From: CAJQND01 sp051010055
GTDB lineage: Bacteria > Pseudomonadota > Alphaproteobacteria > Rhizobiales > CAJQND01
Assembly: GCA_051010055.1 (NCBI GenBank)
Contig: JBPCVY010000200.1
Coordinates: 1 to 13,265 of the forward strand
Reading direction: 5' to 3'
Length of the DNA: 13,265 nt
A program made the translations under genes and the position numbers. The notes under the pieces are model-generated. The model worked only from the letters and a program-made list of their open reading frames with translations. It was not told where the DNA came from and did no database searches. Shown in pieces: positions 1 to 5,174 of the stretch; position 1 is the stretch's first letter; each line of letters opens with the position of its first letter.

Positions 1-621
1 GTTTTTGAGCAGATCGACGGCAAGACAAGCCGCCATTTCAACGACCTTGGCACGCAACAGGTGAAGAACATTGACAAACCCGTCCACGTATACGGTGACT
101 TCGCGCGGGTAATGCAAAAGAAGGAAGAAGAAAAACGCCACCGCCCCCTGTTGGACCATGTAGACGATGAAAAGCCGCCTGTGACCGGCGGCTGTCTGTG
201 CGGGAATATCCGCTACGAAATCATCAACCCACCTATAGATGTGGGCTACTGCCACTGCAAAATGTGCCAGCGCTTTACGGGCGCGCCGATGATTGCCGGT
301 TCCACATTTGCGAAAGACTCTGTCTTATTTACCAAGGGGAAAGTCAAATTCTACCAATCATCGCCGATCGCCAAGCGTGGATTTTGTGATTCTTGCGGCT
401 CAAGCATGGTTTATCAGCCGATTTCGCGGCGTTGGACCGACTGGATTTTCCTGTTTGCAGGAACCTTGGATAATGCAGATGAATTTGTACCGGAATGGCA
501 CTTGGGCGTTGAAAGCCATGTGCCGTGGCTCAAATATAATGACGAATTGCCGAAGGTGCGATGCGAAGACTCGCCCGGCATCGTAGAGGCTTATGAAGAG
601 GCCGAAAAATTCTCAGAATAG
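1..621 (+). CDS. C-terminal part of a cyclase-like protein fused to a GFA (zinc-binding) domain; 5' partial
   Basis: The frame is open from base 1, so the gene starts outside the window; the GTG at 61 lies inside a conserved segment and is probably not the start. The first ~30 residues carry FNDLGTQQVKNIDKPVHVY, which resembles the FxDLG...KNI.xPVxVY tail that follows the catalytic domain of many alphaproteobacterial class III adenylate/guanylate cyclases. After a charged linker (MQKKEEEKRHR) comes a complete GFA (glutathione-dependent formaldehyde-activating/CENP-V-like) domain. Its zinc ligands are visible as GGCLCG (Cys codons at 193 and 199), YCHCKMC (250, 256, 265) and FCDSCG (385, 394). 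GFA domains bind structural and catalytic zinc, but most members have no proven substrate. The stop lies 12 bases from the stop of the convergent pilin gene. The GFA call is firm; the cyclase assignment rests on a short tail and needs the upstream sequence. Confidence 0.8.
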   Translation, partial: VFEQIDGKTSRHFNDLGTQQVKNIDKPVHVYGDFARVMQKKEEEKRHRPLLDHVDDEKPPVTGGCLCGNIRYEIINPPIDVGYCHCKMCQRFTGAPMIAGSTFAKDSVLFTKGKVKFYQSSPIAKRGFCDSCGSSMVYQPISRRWTDWIFLFAGTLDNADEFVPEWHLGVESHVPWLKYNDELPKVRCEDSPGIVEAYEEAEKFSE

Positions 622-633
622 CTGGGTTTCAAC

Positions 634-786
634 TCACATTACCTTGGCAACGCTGTCATAGGTAAGGAAGAGCTTTGGGCCCAACGTGGCAATAACCGGC
701 GAAATTGCAACGGAAAGAAAAGCCGCAATCAATGCATATTCAATCCCCGTGGCGCCTGATTCATTTGTAAAAAACCGTTTCAACAT
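634..786 (-). CDS. Flp/Fap-type pilin, 50 residues
   Basis: The product starts MLKRFFTNESGATGIEYALI and is a typical Flp (type IVb) pilin. It has a short basic leader, then the G-A-T-x-I-E-Y segment with the conserved Glu and Tyr of the Flp motif, and one hydrophobic helix (roughly residues 15-40). Such prepilins are cleaved by a TadV/CpaA-type peptidase and assembled into Flp pili by the Tad machinery, which act in adhesion. The ATG at 786 is chosen because it gives the normal family length; an upstream in-frame start at 828 would add 14 untypical residues and would overlap the likely promoter. A weak AAAGAG ribosome-binding site precedes the ATG. No other tad/cpa gene lies in this window, so it is a solitary pilin here. 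A sigma-54 promoter match lies about 40 bases upstream. Confidence 0.88.
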   Translation of the reverse strand: MLKRFFTNESGATGIEYALIAAFLSVAISPVIATLGPKLFLTYDSVAKVM

Positions 787-824
787 CGTTTTTTCTCTTT
801 CGCGCACGACTCGAGATACAGGAA

Positions 825-839
825 GCAAGCGCCGTGCCA
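825..839 (-). promoter_or_regulatory. sigma-54 (RpoN) -24/-12 promoter for the pilin gene
   Basis: On the minus strand the sequence reads TGGCAC-GGCGC-TTGC followed by T. This matches the consensus TGGCACG-N4-TTGC(A/T) at every fixed base and with the exact spacing. The predicted transcription start falls near 813, leaving a 5' leader of about 27 bases before the pilin ATG at 786. The match and position are seen directly; use by RpoN is inferred. Sigma-54 promoters need an enhancer-binding activator; I could not recognise its site in the roughly 70 bases upstream. Confidence 0.7.
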
Positions 840-910
840 GTTTTGCTCCGCACTGTAATTTGATGGCCGGTTACATTCCCTAAAACAAAATTTGAGTTCA
901 TACTGTATCG

Positions 911-1591
911 ATGGAGCATTTCCGGAGATGCTTGGTGTACGGTGGCATGGCGCTTGCCCTGTGTGTGCAGAGCGCTGGGCCCCGGGCTGATACTCTTGAG
1001 GCTGGCGGCTACTCCTTCAGCGATGAAATGGGTGGCTTCAGGCTCAAAACTGTGCGCGGTGCGGGCACCCCGGACCGGCCCTTTGTCATTGTTGAGGAGT
1101 TGAAAAGCCACGCCCCGGCAATTCTCACCGTGCGCAAACTGCCGGAAAAGCCTGTACGTTCCTTCTCGCCCAGCATCGCCCCGTCCCAGGGAGTGCAGAT
1201 AAAGCTGGAGGTTGTCGCCATAAACAAAACCGGGCGCATTTGGGTGGGGTATGATTTGGAGCTGCAGGAAAAGCTGCACATCCCAAGCACTCACGGAGAT
1301 GGCCTTTCATTCGACCAGTTGCGTAAGAAGGCAGCCGATGTAAGCGCCAACAAATTTGCTTCAGTTGACCGGTTCTTTGAACCCCATGACCGCATTCATT
1401 TTTTCAAGGGCCATGTTAACCCGGGAGATTCGCTGGAATTTGCCGTCCACATTACCGACGTGACTCCCACGGCAATTTTCTACTTTGTGCAGGAGCCACG
1501 CTTTTTGTTCGCAAGGAAGGACGGCGGCACTGCGCTCGCAGCGGCGTCTTCAAAACAGACTCTCACGTCCACGGAAAAAGGAGGATATTGA
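911..1591 (+). CDS. Exported protein of unknown function, 226 residues
   Basis: The N-terminus has a basic start (MEHFRRC), a hydrophobic stretch (about residues 8-22) and a likely signal peptidase I site after GPRA (residue 26), so the protein is predicted to be periplasmic or secreted. The mature part begins with a motif of the type GGYSFSDEMGGFRL and contains GRIWVGYDLELQ, THGDGLSFDQ and HITDVTPTAIFYFVQEP. It has no transmembrane helix after the signal and no catalytic motif I recognise. I believe similar exported proteins of unknown function occur in other alphaproteobacteria, but I cannot name a family. The ATG at 911 has no clear ribosome-binding site; a later ATG at 947 would cut into the signal peptide. 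It is divergent from the pilin gene, with 124 bases between the two starts, so the promoters may overlap. The C-terminal ~20 residues are polar and low-complexity. Confidence 0.75.
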   Translation: MEHFRRCLVYGGMALALCVQSAGPRADTLEAGGYSFSDEMGGFRLKTVRGAGTPDRPFVIVEELKSHAPAILTVRKLPEKPVRSFSPSIAPSQGVQIKLEVVAINKTGRIWVGYDLELQEKLHIPSTHGDGLSFDQLRKKAADVSANKFASVDRFFEPHDRIHFFKGHVNPGDSLEFAVHITDVTPTAIFYFVQEPRFLFARKDGGTALAAASSKQTLTSTEKGGY

Positions 1592-1657
1592 CTCTTACGT
1601 AATTGAGAAAAAACATCAAATTTTTTTTACAAGATTTTATTTTTAAATAGAAAATGA

Positions 1658-1700
1658 GGCGGGAACGTGAGCATCCGGCAGTTTGCACACACGTCCCGCC
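1658..1700 (-). terminator. Probable terminator of the minus-strand gene ending at 1817
   Basis: GGCGGGAACGTG (1658-1669) pairs with CACGTCCCGCC (1690-1700), leaving one bulged A and a 20-base loop. Reading the minus strand, the hairpin is followed by TCATTTTCTATTT, a moderately T-rich tail. It lies about 115 bases beyond the stop of the hypothetical gene, in an AT-rich 225-base gap with no other gene. The tail is imperfect, so an alternative role as an operator-like repeat is possible. Confidence 0.45.
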
Positions 1701-1816
1701 CCAACGCCTGCCGGCATGGCTCATCACCACCCAGCAAGCGCGCTGGAATGTGGACAATTGAACCTGAATGACACCTTAAGCAGAAATTCATCTGCCGTTC
1801 ATTTGAGGTGTGCAAT

Positions 1817-2485
1817 TTATGCCGGTTTGCTTTCCCGCCAGTCCCTGCCAATGGCTTGACCATTCAGCCTTTTGCGGGCCTGCTTGCGCACATCACGCCA
1901 TTTGAAGCGAATGGAATTGATGACGATTTCCTTGTCCAGTTCCTTGAATTCATCAACCACCGGGGCAAAACACACCAAGCCTTCTGGACTCAATGAAAAA
2001 GCGTTTTCCCCTTCTTTTTCAACGTTCCAGTCCGTTTTCTTAATGCGTTTGTTAAAATCGGCTACAGCCTGTTCCTGGTCCACCAGGGTTTCTGCGTCTT
2101 CCAGGCCTTTACGCATGGCTGTGCCGAAAACGTAAGCGGAAAGGGACTGCATTTCCTTCTTCGTCATGGCTCGCTCCTGCCCTGCGGTTGCAACGCAAAA
2201 CACGGTCATATCGGAAAGACAGGTCACAAAAAGGTTGGCGGCGGCCAAACGGATTGCAGCTGAAAACACCTCGTCCTGAAAATACTCCCGGTAGCTGGTG
2301 CCCATGCGGGTGCGAAGATAGCCGTAAAGCGATGTTTGCGCGACGTAGGATGACCTTGTGTGAACGAAGTCCAAAAGTTTTTCAACTGAGGTAATTGGCG
2401 AGTTATCAAAACGGATAAGCAGCGCTCTTAAAGACTTTGGAAGCCAGTTTTCAATGCGTTCAAGAAGAGGGTTGCTGACAGACAT
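1817..2485 (-). CDS. Conserved hypothetical protein, 222 residues
   Basis: This is a well-formed frame with no overlapping rival. The product is soluble and charged, without a signal peptide or clear transmembrane segment. The central part (about residues 33-105) contains a Tyr/Arg-rich stretch (SSYVAQTSLYGYLRTRMGTS, YREYFQDEVF) followed by a more hydrophobic helix (AAIRLAAANLFVTCLSDMTVF). The C-terminal third includes FNKRIKKTDW and a basic end (RFKWRDVRKQARKRL). I do not recognise a named domain or catalytic motif and assign no function. The ATG at 2485 has no obvious Shine-Dalgarno sequence. It is divergent from the symporter operon with about 145 bases between the starts, and has a likely terminator downstream at 1658-1700. 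Confidence 0.75.
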   Translation of the reverse strand: MSVSNPLLERIENWLPKSLRALLIRFDNSPITSVEKLLDFVHTRSSYVAQTSLYGYLRTRMGTSYREYFQDEVFSAAIRLAAANLFVTCLSDMTVFCVATAGQERAMTKKEMQSLSAYVFGTAMRKGLEDAETLVDQEQAVADFNKRIKKTDWNVEKEGENAFSLSPEGLVCFAPVVDEFKELDKEIVINSIRFKWRDVRKQARKRLNGQAIGRDWRESKPA

Positions 2486-2515
2486 GGTTAATATTTTGTT
2501 AGCACATGGTCTAAG

Positions 2516-2545
2516 TTGTCACGATTCGGGACCGTCCTGTAGACT
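2516..2545 (+). promoter_or_regulatory. Possible sigma-70-type promoter for the symporter operon
   Basis: TTGTCA (2516-2521) and TAGACT (2540-2545) are separated by 18 bases and lie about 90 bases upstream of the DUF4212 start. The -35 box is good and the -10 box keeps the key TA...T positions. This is a consensus match only; a transcript from here would include the leader hairpin at 2596-2616. Confidence 0.35.
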
Positions 2546-2585
2546 TCGGCCCGAGTCTTGGGTGTATCCCACCATAAGGACTCAT

Positions 2586-2616
2586 GCAACGGGGTGTTGC
2601 TGCTCAGCAACTTTTT
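2586..2616 (+). promoter_or_regulatory. Leader with terminator-like hairpin and competing stem before the DUF4212 gene
   Basis: GTTGCT (2596-2601) and AGCAAC (2606-2611) form a perfect 6-bp stem with a GCTC loop, directly followed by five T residues (2612-2616). An upstream GCAAC (2586-2590) can instead pair with GTTGC (2596-2600), so the two stems exclude each other. The arrangement lies just before the strong ribosome-binding site of the next gene. It looks like a small attenuator, but the stem is short and weak, and no leader peptide or known riboswitch motif was recognised. Confidence 0.3.
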
Positions 2617-2630
2617 GGGGGAGAGGATAT

Positions 2631-2900
2631 ATGTCTCAAAGCAAAGCTGAAGCCAGGGCCCAACATTGGGAGAAAACACGGAACCTGACGATCGTGGTTT
2701 TGATCATCTGGTTCATTTTCTCATTTGTGGTGCACTGGTTCGCGAAGGACCTTAATGCGGCGTCCTTTCTGGGCTTCCCGCTAGGGTACTATTTCGCTGT
2801 CCAAGGATCGCTCGCCATCTTCGTAATCTTGATCTTTTTCCAGAACTGGATGCAGGACAAGATCGACGACGAAGCCGGTCTCGGCGAAATCGAAGAATAG
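2631..2900 (+). CDS. DUF4212 protein, small subunit of a sodium:solute symporter
   Basis: The 89-residue product has a polar N-terminus (MSQSKAEARAQHWEKTRNLT), two transmembrane helices (about residues 20-40 and 54-73) and an acidic C-terminus (DKIDDEAGLGEIEE). The WEKTRNLT start, the WF-rich first helix, the FLGFPLGYYFAVQGS segment between the helices and the QNWMQDKID end are hallmarks of the DUF4212/sodium-symporter small-subunit family, which is nearly always encoded directly before a VC_2705-type symporter, as here (13 bases apart). The ATG at 2631 is preceded by a strong GGGGGAGAGGA ribosome-binding site; the longer upstream frame is leader sequence. It is thought to assist or form part of the transporter in the inner membrane, but its exact role is unknown. 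Confidence 0.92.
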   Translation: MSQSKAEARAQHWEKTRNLTIVVLIIWFIFSFVVHWFAKDLNAASFLGFPLGYYFAVQGSLAIFVILIFFQNWMQDKIDDEAGLGEIEE

Positions 2901-2913
2901 TCGGGAGGGCAAT

Positions 2914-4722
2914 ATGTTTAAGGGCGACTTTATCTCGAATCTGCCGAAGATATACGGCACGTATACCGGCGGGTTCTTAATTTTCATTCTGCTCATGGCT
3001 ATCCTTGAGCAGATGGGCGTCGGCGCCGATACCATCGGTATCTTGTTCGTCGCTTTCACCATCTTCATCTATGCCGCAATCGGCTGGATGTCGCGTACCA
3101 TGCAGGTTGATGCCTATTACGTGGCGGGCCGACAGGTTCCGCCCGTTTTTAATGGTATGGCGACAGCTGCTGACTGGATGTCTGGCGCCTCGTTCGTAGC
3201 GCTGGCAGGCGGTATTTACTTCGGTGGCCATGGCTATCTGGCCTTCGTGGTTGGCTGGACCGGCGGTTATGTGCTCGTCAACTCGTTGATGGCGCCATAT
3301 CTGCGCAAGTTCGGCTGTTATACCGTTCCAGACTTTATCGGCACACGCTATGGCGGCAATACTGCCCGGTTCCTGGCAGTTATCGTGCTTGTGGTGGCGT
3401 CATTCACCTATGTGACGGCGCAGATCAACGCAACTGGTACGATTGCGGCCCGTGCCCTTCTCATTCCGTTTGAGTTGGGCGTGTGGTTCGGTCTGCTCGG
3501 TATCCTACTGTGCTCCATGCTTGGCGGCATGCGCGCGGTGACCTGGACCCAGGTGGCCCAGTACATCGTGCTGATTATCGCCTACCTGGTGCCCGTTATC
3601 TGGATGTCCAACAAGCAGGGCTTTGGCGTTATTCCGCACTTCAACTACGGAAGCGCGGTTGCACGTATAGCTGAACTTGAGCCGATGATCGGTGTGGGCA
3701 CTGCTGCAACGGAAAAAGTTGCAGGCCTCAGGATTCTAACGACCCTTCACAATGATCCTGGAGGTGCCATGGCGAGTTGGAAGTTTGTGACGCTGGCCTT
3801 CTGTATGATGACCGGCACGGCCTCGCTACCGCACATTCTGATGCGCTATTTCACGACACCGACGGTGCGTGATGCGCGCAAGTCTGTGGCATGGTCGTTG
3901 TTCTTCATCTTCCTGCTCTATTCAACCGCACCTGCACTGGCCACGTTGACCAAGCTGCAGCTGATCGACCCGAACTTGCCGACAGCTGTTATCGGCAAGG
4001 CTATTTCGGACGTGAACGCGCTTGAATGGATCCAGAAGTGGACCTCCGTTGGAATGTTGAAAGTGACCGACGGCAATGGTGACGGTATATTGCAGATCAA
4101 TGAGTTCTTCATGCGGCCCGATATTGTCGTGCTGGCAACGCCGGAAATCGCCGGTCTGCCATACGTGATCTCCGGTCTCGTGGCGGCTGGTGGTATGGCT
4201 GCTGCCATGTCAACGGCTGATGGTCTGCTTCTGGCGATCGCCAACGCACTTAGCCATGACTTGTACTACAAGATCATCGATCCGAAAGCTGATACCAAGA
4301 CACGTCTCATCGTGGCCCGGGTATTGCTTATCGTGATGGGTGCTGCCGGTGCGTTCGTTGCTTCGATGAAGCTTACGGGTATCCTCGGTGCTGTGGCTTG
4401 GGCATTCTGCTTTGCAGCGTCCGGTCTGTTCTTCCCGCTGGTCCTTGGTGTCTGGTGGAAACGGGCTAACACGCAAGGCGCGATTGCCGGTATGGCCGCT
4501 GGCTTCATTGCCGGTTCGTTGTATCTGTATCATGTGTATACAGGTGGAGCGCAATTCCTCGGCATTGACCATCTGCGCTTTGGTATGATTGGCATGCCGG
4601 TCAGCCTGATTGCCATGGTGGTGGTTAGCCTGATGACGCCGGAACCGGATGCGGAAACGCAAGCGATGGTCGACGAGACCCGCGATCCAACCGGTAAGGC
4701 TATCCTGGCCTCTGAACACTAG
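2914..4722 (+). CDS. Sodium:solute symporter, VC_2705/ActP-like subfamily
   Basis: This 602-residue, multi-spanning inner-membrane protein belongs to the sodium:solute symporter (SSS) family. Visible family segments are the YYVAGRQVPPVFNGMATAAD region (about residue 68 on), GFGVIPHFNYGS, MTGTASLPHILMRYFTTP (from residue 299, close to the equivalent segment of acetate permease ActP) and MSTADGLLLAIANALSHDLY (around residue 433). Together with the DUF4212 subunit upstream this fits the VC_2705 subfamily; the substrate is probably a small organic acid such as acetate, but sequence alone does not settle it. GGGAGGG (2903-2909) is a good ribosome-binding site for ATG 2914. An unusual insert at residues 386-397 reads as an EF-hand calcium-binding loop (DGNGDGILQINE). 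The transcript probably ends at the terminator 4747-4774. Confidence 0.93.
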   Translation: MFKGDFISNLPKIYGTYTGGFLIFILLMAILEQMGVGADTIGILFVAFTIFIYAAIGWMSRTMQVDAYYVAGRQVPPVFNGMATAADWMSGASFVALAGGIYFGGHGYLAFVVGWTGGYVLVNSLMAPYLRKFGCYTVPDFIGTRYGGNTARFLAVIVLVVASFTYVTAQINATGTIAARALLIPFELGVWFGLLGILLCSMLGGMRAVTWTQVAQYIVLIIAYLVPVIWMSNKQGFGVIPHFNYGSAVARIAELEPMIGVGTAATEKVAGLRILTTLHNDPGGAMASWKFVTLAFCMMTGTASLPHILMRYFTTPTVRDARKSVAWSLFFIFLLYSTAPALATLTKLQLIDPNLPTAVIGKAISDVNALEWIQKWTSVGMLKVTDGNGDGILQINEFFMRPDIVVLATPEIAGLPYVISGLVAAGGMAAAMSTADGLLLAIANALSHDLYYKIIDPKADTKTRLIVARVLLIVMGAAGAFVASMKLTGILGAVAWAFCFAASGLFFPLVLGVWWKRANTQGAIAGMAAGFIAGSLYLYHVYTGGAQFLGIDHLRFGMIGMPVSLIAMVVVSLMTPEPDAETQAMVDETRDPTGKAILASEH

Positions 4723-4746
4723 CAGAGGTCTGGTCTGGACAAAGAT

Positions 4747-4778
4747 GGGGCAGGGTGTAAAAGCACCCTGCCCCTTAT
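4747..4778 (+). terminator. Terminator after the symporter gene
   Basis: A perfect 11-bp GC-rich stem, GGGGCAGGGTG (4747-4757) with CACCCTGCCCC (4764-4774), has a 6-base loop and is followed by TTAT. The T run is short but the stem is very stable. It separates the symporter from the next gene, which therefore needs its own promoter or depends on partial read-through. Confidence 0.75.
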
Positions 4779-4811
4779 CGTTGAGAACTTCGAAGAAGAG
4801 CCCACAGTCAT

Positions 4812-5171
4812 ATGCAGACGATTACTGAAACTTTCCCGTGGTGGGTTCAAACCATCGACTATCTCCTGGGCGCGATTATGTGGACTCTGATCGGGCGCAC
4901 AGCAATGGGTATTTTTCTGCCGGAAAACTCGCCGTTCTTTTTCATGCGGGTTTTCGTGAAGTTTACTGATCCAATCATCAAGTTGTTCAAGCCAATTACA
5001 CCGAGTTTTCTTATCGACCCGATGGTGCCGCTTTATGTGGCGTGGTTCTTCTACATGTTCAGGTTCTATCTCATGCCCTGGCTGCTCGGCTATTCGGTGT
5101 TCGGCATGTTGTCATTTCCGCTGGAAAGCGACATTGCCCGTTCGCTGTACAGGATATTCGGCGGCGGTTAG
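4812..5171 (+). CDS. Small inner-membrane protein, YggT-like
   Basis: The 119-residue product has two or more hydrophobic segments (about residues 14-36 and 70-98). Between them lies PFFFMRVFVKFTDPIIKLFKPITPS, which recalls the R-x-V-x2-x-T-D-P-x3-x-x-x-P-x-x-P pattern of YggT-family membrane proteins; the second helix has the FRFYLMPW segment. YggT proteins are of poorly known function, linked in some bacteria to osmotic tolerance or cell division. The gene follows the symporter by 89 bases with a terminator in between, and its stop is only 3 bases from the stop of the convergent exonuclease/CBS/DUF294 gene. A purine-rich AAGAAGAG precedes the ATG at a rather long distance (11 bases). Membrane location is sure; the family name is tentative. 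Confidence 0.72.
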   Translation: MQTITETFPWWVQTIDYLLGAIMWTLIGRTAMGIFLPENSPFFFMRVFVKFTDPIIKLFKPITPSFLIDPMVPLYVAWFFYMFRFYLMPWLLGYSVFGMLSFPLESDIARSLYRIFGGG

Positions 5172-5174
5172 GCA

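Noticed and set aside
761..1294. Long minus-strand open frame overlapping the exported protein gene
   Set aside because: It is antisense to the convincing signal-peptide protein at 911-1591, also crosses the pilin promoter, and its product shows no recognisable motif.
2488..2502. CtrA-like box TTAA-N7-TTAG just upstream of the minus-strand hypothetical gene
   Set aside because: One base off the consensus and only three bases from the start codon in a short AT-rich patch, so a chance match is likely.
4210..4719. Minus-strand open frame inside the symporter gene
   Set aside because: Antisense shadow of a gene with clear family motifs; His/Arg-rich product of random appearance.
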